From positions 15,005,557 through 15,069,556 of the forward strand of contig NC_092320.1 of assembly GCF_036785885.1 (NCBI RefSeq): a DNA stretch of 64,000 nucleotides. Direction: 5' to 3'. The notes beneath the pieces are model-generated. The model had not been told where the DNA came from, made no database searches, and was given only the letters and a program-made list of their open reading frames with translations. Of the stretch, positions 11,401-24,261 are shown in pieces. Position numbers and translations under genes: made by a program. The stretch's first letter is position 1. The number at the start of each line of letters is the position of its first letter. Origin of the DNA: Coffea arabica. Its lineage: Eukaryota > Streptophyta > Magnoliopsida > Gentianales > Rubiaceae.

Positions 11401-14400
11401 ATTTTATTTGTTACTAGATACCATGAGTATGATTGGATAGAGTATTATTTAAAATAATTACTGTAATACTTTTTTAATGTGATGTATGCGAGATAGAAAA
11501 ATAGTTGAAAATATAAAAAGATAATTTGAAAAAAATATTTATAATGTAAACTAAATATTATGTGAAATAATTCAGCAATTCCAGCAATCCAAATGACTTG
11601 TGCAATTTTTTTGTAAGAAGACATGATTGCAATTGGACAAAATCATCTCATTTTTTGAAAATACATTGCCAAGTCCCAACTGTAGTCGGAGGAAGAAGCT
11701 AAAGTCATTCATTGAATTAATTAGCGGGATAGCAGAAATTGAAAAAGGTGTGAGAGAAGTGGTGTGATCAAACTATGATTGCTGTGAAAGCATGGGACAC
11801 TAATCTTTACTAATTGCCGTACTATTGTTAGAATGATAGGAAATCAACTCAATTTTTTCTCTAATGGGGCGTACATGTTTTTCTTGCTTTTGAAACTTGA
11901 CCTAACTATACCTCACACTAAATTATGCTAGCAAATTGCGCTTAAACTAATGGGTCCAAAAGGTAATGATTGTCAATCAAGAATCATTGCAGCATTTGAT
12001 GGAGGACTAATTTTGACTTTTGATCTTGATTGAAGCACTAATTAGCCTTCTTCAACATTGCAAATTAATCATCTCCACACAAAACTTGCCGTAGACCATT
12101 TTCCTATCTACTAGAGAACTTTTGTCCTTTGACCAACAAAAAAATCCTCATCATAATGGGATGATTTCAAGGTTGGCTAGTCATGCTTTATCAATCTTCA
12201 TTCATCATCTTTATGGCTTGATCTGATGGTCACATCAAATCTGAACATCTGAACGGGATTTCCGAGATTTTATTTGATTAGACGTTTGCATATTCGACCC
12301 GGTTTGGCATGTATTTTCTTGTTCTTTTCTACTCCTCCATAGGAGCGAACATTTTAGCTTGCATAAGAAAGGATCTCCAGCTGACTTTGGGAGATTTGGT
12401 TCAGTCATGCATAGGCCCAGTTGCAGCAGTTTTTTAAGCCATAGCCATTAGCAATGTATAGGTGCTATGAATAAAAACCCAAGGCTTCTCGAGCGGGCAG
12501 CTTTAGGGGCCTATGAATCTTTTGTCAGCAACCTGATATCAGATAATTTTGTGGCAGAGACAGCAGTATAAGCCTTGATTACAAGAAACCGTATGGAGCC
12601 GTTGCCCCTAGTCAAATTTTGTACAGTCCAGTGCAAACAAGGGCTGTGGCTATAAATCTGTTGTCTGCAAATTGTAGTAATTATTCTGCGTCCATTTCTC
12701 TAAGCATCAACGTTGGTGGCTTCTTGTGCCGTAGCACTTAAGAAGTCAGTTCCATGGCATGGCATCTCCCCTGAGTCCTGACTCCTGAGAGGAAAGCTTT
12801 TATGGGATCATTTGTCGTTTTCTTTTGAATTTAAGAAAAAACTGTTTCAGCTAAGTCCACTAATTTGCGGTTATGGTACTTATTTCGCCATACATCATCT
12901 ACTGGACCATATAATCTATATAAGAATCAGATTGTACTCAGATCCTTCCTCGGAAAAATGCAAAACTTCACTGGCGGAGTATGACAGAATGGATCTAGGG
13001 TTGGTATAGTGGTTTCTTATACAATAATTTGTTGTCCTGTGGCATAACTTTGTTTTACTGATAAATTTTACTCGTCTATATCAATTTAGTGCATTAATAC
13101 TTAGCGGTTTATATATACTAAATTTTGGGAAAAAAAAAAAAAAACTCTATGACCGTACATAGCTGCATAGTTCAAAACATGCATACTCGAAAATTTCATA
13201 AATCCCATAAATGAGATTGTTTAGCAATGCAACAGATGACTTTCAGATCCAAATATCAGCCCTTTAGTGCAAGTTTGTCTAAATTCTTTTGTTTCTAATG
13301 CTTTGACAAGAATATATACTTGTCGAAAAACAAATGCTGATAAAGCAAGTTCAGCATTTTTTTAATCACTTTGGTGTTTTTTTTTTCGCCTTTGAAAAAA
13401 AAAAAAGTCATGCTTGCTTTTCTTAATGTCAAATGCACAAATCTATCTTATGTTGTCACAAAGATCATGTACACACTCCTTCCATGTTACCTAATGCTGT
13501 GATGACTTCGTGAAAACCTGCAGTGGCAACAAATTTCAAAAGAAGTACTTCAGTTCTGTCCCTTTCAAAATGAACCTCAGTTAATTCGATGTCTTTCTCA
13601 CGTTAGGTCAAGCGGAGACTTGAAGTGCCAGATTAAATTATTAGTGCTTCAATAATTGTTTATGATCACTTGATTTGGGGGAAAGCTTGAAAAGACAGCT
13701 TCTCATGCAAACCCTATCAATAGAACTATCGTTTTTGTTCCCTTAGACAGACAAGATGATTAGGTACTTGTCATGCTCTTATAATTGATCACTTCTCTAA
13801 TCATAATCATTATCACATGCACGCAATGCCTTTCGCTTTTGTGCACTTGGGATGCTTCTTGATGCTGGCAAAGAAAGGGACAAAATCTCATAGAAATGCT
13901 TCATGTCATGATGCTGATAATATATGAGACATTCCCACCAATTATTATGGGTTTATTATCCTGTTGAATGGAACACTATAGAGAAACATTTAATGAAAAT
14001 GAAAACTAATGGTTTATAGAATGTGAAAAATGACTTCACTTAGCAATTTTCTCCAAGAAATAATAAGGATGGAAATTACATTTCTCTTCTGATTGAGCAG
14101 TCCAATATTCCAATGACTTGATATAACCTCACAGCAACATCTTGTAGGGTCGAGGCATGATGAAGCTAGATTGCCAACCAGGTTATGGCCTAAATCGATA
14201 GTCCATGCTACATGAAATTAAATTGCTGCACAATATTTGTTCCCAAGATTTTAGCTAAATGATTGAAGACCCGTGTAGCCAAAATCGTTGCAATCCATGA
14301 AAACAGCCCATAAGGATCTAATTTTTGAGATATAATGAGGAGTTTGACCAAGTTCGCTTGGAAGAAACGCTTAGCCATTCTGGTGTGTGGTGAATCAATC

Positions 14401-14879
14401 ATGGAGTATTCTTCGGCCAGCTTTTGATGCCCTTTTCCTACTCTCAAAGGCAGTGTCTATTTTCTCATTATTATTATGATTACTTTGATAGTTGTTGTTG
14501 TTGTAGTAGTTATCGCCAATATTATTATGAACTCATTCTCATGTCATTTTCAACACTAATGGACAGGGACGTACAAAAATACTCAGATGAGATATACCAA
14601 ACACAATAAATCTCTCTGTTTATTAGTAAAGTTTAACTACAATGCTGTCGACCATTAGCAGCAGTAAGAAAATATTACAGACTTCGTCAGTTTATTTGAT
14701 GATAGATTTTCCTTTTAGGTTGTTTGATGATAGATTAGTATAATTATCTTGTGACTTAGATTTATCACTTATTTTGGTAATAGTCAAGTACTTAACCATT
14801 TTTTCCCGCATAAGCAGGCAAGTTTTATTGGTCCAACCACAAGTGCCTTTTACCCAGTTGGGAACCTCTGTGCTACTAT
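8433..14879. other. Intergenic, no gene recognised
   Basis: Long noncoding stretch. It contains an (AT)n run at about 8723-8744, and many homopolymer A/T tracts (for example near 10655 and 13130). AT-rich MITE-like patches at about 10980-11110 and 11425-11600 share motifs such as TGTGAGATA with other small elements in this window. No frame shows a recognisable domain. Confidence 0.55.
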
Positions 14880-15075
14880 CAGGTGCTAAATTCAATGTCA
14901 ATTCCACTTATCATGTGAGAATAGAAAAAATTTAAATGAATAACACATGACAAGTTAAATAAATAGAACACATAGTATAAATATAGAAATCTATCATCAA
15001 GAATATTAGAAATCTATCATTTGATGGGATCCTTAGAAGGCACTGGAGAAGTGGCACTAAGAATCCCATGTGCCT
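14880..15075. repeat. Dispersed repeat, copy 1 (diverged)
   Basis: Shares a stretch with 24598-24752: matching blocks such as GTGCYAAATTCARTGYCAAT, CCACTTAT, AAGTTAAATAAAT-like runs and a final GTGGCACTAAGAATCCCATG versus TGGCACTCAGGATTCCCGTG. Noncoding; the similarity continues through both shadow open frames. Class unknown. Confidence 0.6.
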
Positions 15076-18000
15076 TCTACTATTAAGTGATGTAAAACTT
15101 TGTGACCAAGAAGACCTTAATCTACCGATTAAGGTTAAGATCTTAGAATTTAGAGATCTTAAATTATGATCCCTCTTCTCTTTTCTTACTTCTTAAATCC
15201 CATTCCTCTCTATTAAGAAAATTTTTTTTTAAAAATGAAAACTTTGTGAGAGGGACACAAAATTCATTAGGATTTTGTCAGAGTATGTAATTAGAGTAAT
15301 TAACTAGATGGAAAGGGAGGAGGGAGTGTTAGTGAGAGCTCCCACACATTTAAGTTAAAAAAAAAAACTGGATGGAAAGATCTAGAGGCCTAGAGTGGAG
15401 TAAATGCTGGATAAGGGGAGCCCATGCCTACACCCCTACACTGATCAACTACTAAGTGCTGCATGACCCACATACCAGATGGTGTTTAAGAGAGAAATGG
15501 GCCTAGGAGTATCTAGACCCAGTATAGCCCAACATTTTGTGCAGCAAACGTAGCTAAGAATTTTGTCTTGGGCCGGATGCCGGAAATCGCCCAAAACTCG
15601 AACTACATCGAGAAAGAGAATATTCTCGCTTTGTTTTTTTGGGATCTTTGGACAAATATCAAATATCTTTTTTTGAAACAACTATCATAAGAGTAAAATT
15701 TTATATAAGTGTCCAAGAAAACACATCATTCCAATGCACCCGGAACTTTTGGTGAGAGCAATATACAGATACTAATCGCCTTCAAGAGCCATGCAGCGGA
15801 CGTAAATTGAGTGTAAGAGAGTAAAACATGCTATGTTTGGATGAAATATGTTTCAAATATTTTGTTTTGAGAAAATACTTTTTATCCACTGTTTAATCTC
15901 ACAAACATGCTTATCGGCGAAAAACATTTTCGCGTAAGTTTCCTAAAAACACCCCCAAGACCATTGCTTAGAAAGAGACATGTTATGATTAAATGTTTGA
16001 TTTCTTGACGAGTTGAGCAAATTAATTTTCAAACCTAGGTTGGTTATTATGCAAACCTTGTTCTTGGTGACATATATAATGGCAAATTAATGCTTTTAAG
16101 GAAAAGTATTATGTTATGAAATAAAGAAAAAAGACATGCTTAGTGTCTACATATAGATTGAACTTGTTCATTTGCATGTGTTATAGGGTTCGTGTGTGAT
16201 ATAAGCAAACGTTAGAAAAACAAAAGAAGTTGATTCTTTTTTTTTTTTTCTCAAATGAAGAAGATCAAAGATTTGAATAATTAATAAAGATGATGTATAA
16301 AGATACACTAATAAAGTTAATTATCTTAATTTAATATATCATCTAATAAAAAGAAAAATGAATAACTATATGTTATTTACAACTAGCGGAAATGAGACGA
16401 TTCTTTTGACCATATTCTAAATTTTGAAGGCCCAAAATAAAATTTAGGTTTTCCTTGTAAATTTTGTTGAGATAATTGCATGTAAAGTAATAAACTAGCT
16501 CATTTTGATTCGGAGCCAGAAATAAAAAGAAAGTAAAAACTACCTTATTTCGACAAACATAGAAGCATAATTTAAACAAAATTTAATAGTTCTTGGTATG
16601 TTGGTTAACAAATATTCTACGTATCTTAATTGGAAAAGTAAATCAAATCTGTTATAGAGGAAGAATGTCGTTGCAAGACAAAAGAGCAGTGAAAAAGATT
16701 AACACGGCACCAAAAAAAAAAAAAAAGATCAAAATGCAATTTTTTTTTTTTTTTTTTGTGTATTTGATTGGAGAAGTTTTCTTGTTGACATGATTGCCTT
16801 CAATGCTAGAGCGGGCTCTTGCGATTGCGAAGACGATGTTGCAACTTGCAACAACTATATATATCTTCGGCAACCACATAGCTGTATCATGTCATGTGTG
16901 GCAGTACTTGCATTAACTGTTTATAATTGTGAAAATAACAATAATGTGTATTTAGATAGAAGATTATTCGGCTAATTTTTCTTTTAACACAATATTGTTA
17001 CACTTTTCAACGACGGTGATAAAATTATATATGATTGACGAGATAAAAAAGTTGATTGAAGAAAAAGCATTTATGCTGTGAAGTAATCGATTTTTTTTTT
17101 TTTTTACAAATAGTGCCCTATCAGAACAGGGAGATTGTTGTAAATAAATGGATTTTGTCTCACATTGGAAAATCAAAGAGATGGTAGCTGAGATGGTTTC
17201 GCGTTCATGAGAGGGAAGCTGAGTTGGGCCGAGTTCTGCTCTTCTTATGTCTTACAAGAAGTAAAATTTACATTTACAGAAAAGGAGGATCATAATTTGC
17301 TCTATCTTTCTTATTACCGTGGATAAAAACAAAAAATAAAAATGTTGGGAGTCAGTCCAATTCCGTGAGAGAAAAAAGTAGGGAAAAATGAACTCAAACA
17401 TTAGTGGCCATCTGAAAAGTCAAAATTAACCAAGGATTTTGTTGGGAGTATATAAAACATTTTTTTTTTTTTACTATATTTGTGTGTTTGAAGTGAGTTT
17501 CCTGCTTAAATTACGAATAAGTCAGAAAACTTTGTTGTTTCTTCTTTCGTACAAGGAGTTGAATAAATTTGATAAATCTTGGGATTTAATTCATAAGCAC
17601 AAAGGGCGAGGGACAAGGGATCTCTAAATGAATGAATCTTCGGACAATTTAACTCTAATTTGCTCAACTATTGTTCAACTATAAAAGAATTATAATTTCT
17701 ACCTTCCATGCAATTAAGCTGTAAATTTAATGGAAATAATTTGATTTGCGTGCAGTCATGATGAAACCATTAAGTGGGATTTGCGAGCTTCTGAGTGGAA
17801 AAAAATCTTTTTAATTTCCTTGAAATCAATCTGCATATTCTGTAAAAGGGTTTTAAGCTAACAATAACATCACAATTTACAACATAGAAAAGTAGTAGAA
17901 GTCGAACTTCTAGAAATGTATTTTGCTTATGTTCTTTTTAATCATGCTTAATTGGTGAATTGATTTTCACCATGTGGATGTGCCGGAATTAATCTCTCCT

Positions 18001-19699
18001 GTGTAGCCCCAAGTGGAACCACATTAAATTACAGAGCCCTCTTATTTACTTATTTTATTTCCATTTATTTACTTTCTTTCTTTTTTTTTTGTTTAAAACA
18101 GAATCCAAACCTTGGAGGGGCAGGAGAAAAATGGATGGTTTAAAAGTTCAACTACAAACTTCATGACATTTTAGCTAATGTCTCTATGGATTGAGCTAGG
18201 TTTCAAGGACACGGCATGTATAATTTCATGAAATCACGAATATCAACATATGCTTATGTAATTGGTAGGAACTTATATCCTTCAATCATGAACTCTTGGA
18301 TTCGAAACTCATGAAAATAGAAATGGTTAGAAACTTGCATCCTTCAATCATGAACTATTGGATTCGAAACTCATGAAAATAGAAATAATCACGTTAGAAG
18401 AGCTTCCCCGCGTCGCAGACGGTAAGACAAACGCGGATACATGTGGTTTATAAAAAAAAAAAAAAAAAAAAAGAAGAATTGCGAACAACGTGCACGAAAT
18501 CATACGTTCCCATATCGAAGTACTTTTACAGGGAGAGCCATAGTTGGTTCCTGGATCTAGTCCACCAAATTCTTGGGCGTTCCTCTTCCAGTCCTTGGAC
18601 AAGTGTCCGAATTTGGTCAAGATCAGTCCAATCACCCAAACAGCATTTGACGCTTTATCATTTCACATAACCCAAATCATGCCACGGCGATGTTTTAGTG
18701 CAAGGTCATAGCTCATTCAAGAGTTAAATATGTTCTGGCCAAATGACACAGGCTTTGGGACCAAGCGGAATTATGGCTCTTTTGTTATCCAAACACCACG
18801 GAATCTTTCCTTTCCCCTTGTCATATTCCCCCACAAATTGTGATTGAATCAATTTGGAAGAGATGCATTTTGTTCATGTTATTGTTTGTCCCCAGCATTT
18901 TGCAGCTTCCACATGCAAAGGAAGAGAGAAAAGGCAGGGCTAGGTTCAATCGCTCCCACCCCCCCCCCCCCCCCCAAACCACAGAAAAATGTCAGGATAT
19001 TCATATCTGACAACCTCCAATTTAGAAACTACTAATAAAGAACCTATATATAGCATATACTAAGCCACCACCCCAATTGGCAGGCAGGATTACTAGCTGA
19101 ATAACAAATTGAAGCTAAGGGAAAGACAACTAGATTTTCACAATAAATGCACTTGATTTGACTCTTGTGCCTGAATCACAATTCCCAAAGAATGCATCTA
19201 TTGCAGGAGAGGCCAAACCTCAAGCAAAGTTTGAGGGGTGCTCTTCATGCGACGCAGACACCCATCAACACAAAGAAATGACACCATAGTGTAGTTATTA
19301 ATGAGGAAACAACCCGGTGCCCTATTCCCCACTAAAGAAGAAATGAGGATTTTCAAACTTTATAGCATACATGCATTGATACCTGGAAAGATCTTAACAG
19401 ATGACTATCAATTGGTCTGAATCTTCATAAAATTTGCTACAAACATGTACAAATTGAAACCACGTAATAATCAGATTACTGCAACAAGGTCATCGACCAG
19501 GAATCCTAAACACCAAAACTTTTCAAAGTTTCTGTAGGTACCTCATCGCTACCAATGCTAAGAGCAAAGCTTAATATTTTCCAGAAAATACTACTATTAT
19601 ATTTATTTGAAGGCATTTTGATGTAGATAAAAGGTGACTCGAAACTGAGAAGGAGCAGCAGCGCAATCTGAAAGTGAAGCTGAGGAGATCAAATCAATT
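15076..19699. other. Intergenic with repeats; no gene recognised
   Basis: No domain-bearing frame. Low-complexity features include an A tract followed by a T tract at about 16711-16757 (potential foldback), an A tract near 18450-18470 and a C tract at about 18960-18976. 19140-19699 probably includes 3' UTR or downstream flank of the RING gene. Confidence 0.5.
18264..18386. repeat. Tandem duplication, about 61-bp unit x2
   Basis: The unit starting GGTAGGAACTTATATCC at 18264-18324 is repeated at 18325-18386 with a few substitutions and about 1 bp length difference. Both copies contain CATGAACT(C/A)TTGGATTCG. No coding potential. Confidence 0.85.
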
Positions 19700-19790
19700 C
19701 AAACTTCTACTCCTAACGCAAGTGGATCTCCAGTATCAAGATTTGGAAAGTCTTGATGCGTTGTTTCTTCTTCTGAATGACAAAGAAGAC
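19700..19790 (-). pseudogene. Diverged copy of the RING gene's 3' coding end
   Basis: Read on the minus strand this aligns with the last stretch of the RING gene (19912 to about 20000): RRRNNASRLS here versus RRRNDASRIS in the gene, followed by GATACTGGAGATCCAC versus GACAGTGGAGATTCAC and a TTGA end. One extra base shifts the frame relative to the gene. The copy is preceded by TTTGTCATTCAG, which looks like a splice acceptor, so it could be either a decayed tandem duplication or an alternative last exon. It begins about 120 bp beyond the gene's stop. Confidence 0.55.
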
Positions 19791-19911
19791 AGGCAAGAAT
19801 TCTCAGGAACAAGCCGATATGTAGTAACATAGAGGCACTTCCCGTTTTCAAACCATGACTTGACATTTAGCAGAGAGAATGATAGCCAACAGTAAAGAGG
19901 AGAAGCACAAA

Positions 19912-21159
19912 TCAACCCAATCTTCTCCTCCTATGGGGACGTGAATCTCCACTGTCCACGTCTGAAATTCTTGAAGCATCATTCCTTCTTCTGGAAGATG
20001 AAGTGGAGAGTGAAACTGTGGAATCTATTTCAACTGCAGTATCTACTGTCTGACTCTCCGACTGTATGACAGCAGCGATGCTTGAGATAGAATCTCTATC
20101 ATCCACTGGCAAAGTTTGCTCCTGAGTCCTATCAACGGGATTGTTACGGAAGTAGGATTCAACTAACCTTTCTGTAGAACTCAAGGTGGATGTCAGATGA
20201 GAGATAGCAGCTTGATTTGGATGCGATCTACGAAGCAAGAGTGACGAAATTCGTCGGGTTTCCCCCACCTCTGAATTGGTAGGACTGCTCTGTGTAAAGT
20301 CAACTACATCATCTGGTGATATTACATTATTCTGCTCTCTGCGCATACCTCTTGATGTCAGGATCCTGTTGAGCAGCGAATGGCTTCTTTCAGGTGAGTC
20401 CCGTGGAGCATCAGCATTGTGGGAATGAACCTGATACAAATCATACCTACTGGTAAGACGCCGAATCATTTCCTCCATAGGAACGGTAAAAGCAGTCCTT
20501 TGTAGAGATTGTCTGAAGCTCTCAACACGTCGTGCTTGGGGCCTCAGAGGGATTTTCAGATTTGAATCATCCTCTAACTGTCGGGCATTCTTTCCCCGGC
20601 CATAGATTGGGGTAACAGTTTTCATGGTTACTTCCCCTTTACAAACTGGACACTCCTTGGCATCTGAGTGAACATGTAACCACCTATAGAGGCAAGGCCA
20701 ACAAAACAAGTGGCCGCAACAAGTCACAACAGGGTCCTTGGCCAGGTCCAAGCATACATTGCAATCAAAAAAGCTTCCTGCTTCGCTATTGCCCTTTTCA
20801 TCATCGTCCTTTCCCAAAGCCTCATCTTCCAAGAACACATTATTGTTCTCACACGTTTTAACCACATCCACCGGTGCATCCTCTGCTGCAACACTACCCT
20901 CACCAGCTTGTAATCCACTCCCACCAATTAGCTCCATAGCAATGTCCCTTGTTTCAAGTGGCACTTGTAGTTGTCTCCAAACCGACCGCCACCGTCTTCT
21001 CTGCCTAAATGGTTCTATAGCCCTATTAAGAGGACCATCACCTAACCAGTCCTCCAAATTCATGGTCTCGTCAGGAAACGATCCCGACCTGGGCTCAGTA
21101 TTTTCGCTAGAATGATCAATAGGCCCCAAATTGAGGTCAAGATTCATCCCGTCTCCCAT
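19912..21159 (-). CDS. RING-type E3 ubiquitin ligase, MUSE1/2 (RMA-like) family
   Basis: 415 aa in one coding exon. The first true ATG is at 21159, giving MGDGMNLDLNLGP; upstream in frame there is only TTG. A C3HC4 RING finger at about residues 133-173 runs FDCNVCLDLAKDPVVTCCGH, then FCWPCLYRW, then ECPVC, closest to the RNF5/RMA type that recruits E2 and ubiquitinates substrates. Unlike RMA proteins no C-terminal membrane helix is present; the protein ends in an Arg-rich tail (RPHRRRRLG). The LDLNLGP start and Ser-rich tail fit Arabidopsis MUSE1/MUSE2, which act in turnover of NLR partner proteins; that role is inferred from family only. The 5' flank is CT-rich on the coding strand and may contain a leader intron (acceptor-like GGTTTAG near 21246), which I cannot prove. 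Confidence 0.88.
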   Translation of the reverse strand: MGDGMNLDLNLGPIDHSSENTEPRSGSFPDETMNLEDWLGDGPLNRAIEPFRQRRRWRSVWRQLQVPLETRDIAMELIGGSGLQAGEGSVAAEDAPVDVVKTCENNNVFLEDEALGKDDDEKGNSEAGSFFDCNVCLDLAKDPVVTCCGHLFCWPCLYRWLHVHSDAKECPVCKGEVTMKTVTPIYGRGKNARQLEDDSNLKIPLRPQARRVESFRQSLQRTAFTVPMEEMIRRLTSRYDLYQVHSHNADAPRDSPERSHSLLNRILTSRGMRREQNNVISPDDVVDFTQSSPTNSEVGETRRISSLLLRRSHPNQAAISHLTSTLSSTERLVESYFRNNPVDRTQEQTLPVDDRDSISSIAAVIQSESQTVDTAVEIDSTVSLSTSSSRRRNDASRISDVDSGDSRPHRRRRLG

Positions 21160-21702
21160 CACAAATTTAACAATCCCCAAAAAAAAAAAAATCCTTTCTT
21201 TCTCAGCTCAAACTCAACGAAATCAGAATCCCAACTCTTTGCCCTAAACCAAAAAATCATCAACCATCTTCTTCTAGCTAATTCACCCAAAACCCTAACT
21301 TTATTTGATCTTACAAGGGAAAATTCAGATAAATGTCGACAAAATGTAATGCAAAAACTCTCAAAATTTTGATTAAATGGCCTCAGAAACTTTCTGGTCA
21401 AATCCTAACACAATTTAGCCAGAAAATATAAAATCGAAAATCCTTTCGGTAATATCTGCCAGTCAACTCAAGGAAAAATCTATTCTTTTTTTTGGTGGGT
21501 CAAAACCCTAATATTTGTCAGACAAAAGAGGGGTAAAAGATTCTGACCTCAGAAACAATTTTCGCTAATTTAACACAGACAAATTAAATTAACCACTTCA
21601 TTACAAGCAGCCCAAAAATTAAAAGCAAAAAAAAAAAACCCAATTCAGGGTTTACCAAATAAGGATATAAAAAACAAAAAAAAAATTGTATAGACACAGA
21701 GA

Positions 21703-21948
21703 AGAGAGAGAGAGAGAGAGAGAAGGACCTTGTGAAGGGATATGATGATGAGCTGAAGAAGAAGAACTAGAGGCTTAAAGCTTAGAGTTTGAGTGAAAAT
21801 GGAGTGGGGTTTCCATATTGACTGTGAACAGGGATCTGGTCTGCTTGTGTGTGTGTGTGTGTGTTTTGTGATGAGATTTTGTGTGATTGAATAGGACACA
21901 GCTCAGAGACAATAGGGGAAGAGAGAGAGAGAGAGAGGGGGGGGGGAA
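21703..21948. repeat. CT-rich 5' leader/promoter with three microsatellites
   Basis: On the plus strand: (AG)n at 21703-21722, (GT)9 at 21847-21864 and (GA)n plus a G run at about 21921-21946. On the RING gene's strand these read CT/AC/C-rich, a common feature of plant 5' UTRs and core promoters. Regulatory role is inferred from position. Confidence 0.6.
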
Positions 21949-24019
21949 TCAGCTGCATAGGCTGTGTACAGTGTTGTTGGGTGTCTTCCAATCTTCACCA
22001 ATGTTTCGGGTTGTAATCGTGCCATGTCAGCATTCAAGTGAGATATGGACCCACTTAGTATGTGTGTGATTGGTCCCCCACCTTTGCCTTTTTTTTTTAA
22101 TTTTTTTTCCGCTATCCTCCTCGTTTTTTTTTTAGTTTTTTAATTTTCCCACCTTATGTGTTTAATTATTTGAGCTTTTTTTTTGTTGTTGTTGTTGTTG
22201 TTGTTGTTTTTGGTTGTTTTTTTTTTTTTGGTTTAAAACTTAAAAATAGTCTAAGAGGACAAAAGGCTCATACATTTCAAGCCTAGAGCATACTGACCGC
22301 GCGTAATCAGCTTAAATATTGCGCTTGAGTTGGTAGTGGTTAATTTTAACGATAACATTTGTATAACATATTCTAATCTAGTCTAAGAGATGGGAAGGGG
22401 GGGAATTTTTAACTGACATGAAATTCGTAGAGGAAATCACTCGAAAGTAACAGTCACAAATTTTGGGTAGAATATAGTTTGTCTAAGAGGATATAATAGA
22501 TAACAAAACTGTTATACTATTGTAGTTGTTTTTAGAGCTTTTTTTATCGAGGTGAATTGTATGGAATATTTGATGTTGAATCTTTATTCGTGTATATTAT
22601 ATGCACAAGAGTTACGAAAGAAATCACTAGTCGTTGAATATTGCTTGAAGGTGTTAGTAAACAGATAATTGCTAACCATACATTCTGTGCCCAATGAGCA
22701 CAAATTGGACTCAAATAATTATGTCATGGCAGATAAGGAACGAAGCTTTAGCTCAGATAAGCTCAACCCGATTAAGGCGAAGCTATTCCAACTCTATCCA
22801 TCACATAAAATCTCTATTAGACACATTATTCAATACAACAAATATATAGTCATTCTTGCAAAGCAATTAGTGATGAAGATTTTGTTGATACTAGTTAATT
22901 TTATCCTTTTGTTCATGCAATGTAGTTTGTAGTCATTTAATTCTATTTCTATAATCTAATTTATCATATTCTAGATTAAATTAGATCAAAAGAATGTTTT
23001 GATATTTTTTTAAAATCTTTTTCACTGTAAATGGGGATCAAACTTCCAACTTATAATCTAAAGAGAGATTTAATTCCTTTTTGGTGTCCACTGAGTTAAA
23101 AGCTGAGTGGTTTCTAGCCATTTAATTGTAGTTGTAGGACGAGCAGGGTTGGAAATCTAATGCATTAGGAGGGTTGTAATTGGACCTTAGATCTGTGACC
23201 GTAAAAGAGCCCGGCTTTGACTTAGAGCTTAAGTCGGTGGTAACGATCCTAATTACGCAAGCGAAAACACAGAAAAAATAAATTAGAGGCTATAGGAATC
23301 AATCTTTGTTAGATTGAGTAAACAAATTATGATATCGACAGACTCAAAGATTCACCCTTTCACGTTACCTCCTCAATTCACAATTGTTGAACTTGTGGCA
23401 TAATTGCAACGTTGATTGTCCAATCAAGTGCCAAAGTACCTTTGGCTTTATATGTATTGGAGGGGCAACATCAGAATTGTCTCCCAAATTGATGAGGTAT
23501 GTTAGTTTGAACAGAAGGTTATTTTTTTAAATATATTTGTTTATATTATTATTATAATTTTTAATATAATTTTTTATTTTTTTTAATAATTTTTTTATTT
23601 CACATACATCACAGCGTAAAAAGTGCTACAGTAAAAATATTTCAAATAATTTACAATCCAAACAACCAACCAAGGGCAAAATTGCAAAAGATTGATTCTA
23701 AGGACTTTGATTGGCGCATGTTTTAGGTATGGAAATTACGCCCTTCCTTTCCTCCGCCCTTCTTTGAAGAAACAATACCCTTATTTTTTCCTTCATTTTT
23801 TTAGCTTATTTGTTTATAAGATTGACCAAATTCCTCCCCACTTATTGAAAGGTGTTAATGAATAAATCCAATCCTATATTGGTCGCAAAAGTATTTGAAG
23901 CGCTTGAATTCAACTTGCCTTCTACTTTTGTTTGGCCTCCTTTGTAAAGGCTCACCTTTCAATTGATCCGGTGACTCAATAGTCAATAGCTTATATTCTT
24001 CTTTGCCGTATAAAATACC
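21949..24019. other. Intergenic; (TTG)n and a small MITE
   Basis: Upstream region of the RING gene, with T tracts and a (TTG)n run at about 22183-22207. At about 23504-23668 an AT-rich segment begins GTTTGAACAG and ends CAATCCAAAC, contains CTACAGTAAAAATATTTC, and resembles the small GTTTGGATT-type MITEs listed elsewhere. No gene recognised. Confidence 0.5.
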
Positions 24020-24261
24020 ATATGATGCATATGGAGGAAAATTTTGAAGATTAGAGAATTGACCCAACCTTACATTAGGCGCATTGTGGGGAATGGAATT
24101 GGAACAAATTTCTGGTTTGACACGTGGCACTCCATCGGGCCATTGTACAAAAATTTTACAGGTAGCCTTCTCTATATAGTCTCTGCTGTAAACCATCTGC
24201 TCAGGAGTCTGGAATCAGAAAATCATAGCGGATGGAAAGTCGAAATGGACCAGGGGAGCAA

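Noticed and set aside
18960-18976. C-run as a functional G-quadruplex
   Set aside because: A single homopolymer run without spaced G-tracts; more likely a slippage-prone tract and possible sequencing-length error.
19912-21180. Longer RING start upstream (422 aa)
   Set aside because: The extra upstream codon is TTG, not ATG; the first ATG is at 21159 and directly precedes the conserved MNLDLNLGP.
23855-24196. 113-aa minus-strand frame
   Set aside because: Shadow of the plus-strand LINE remnant, with no family likeness.
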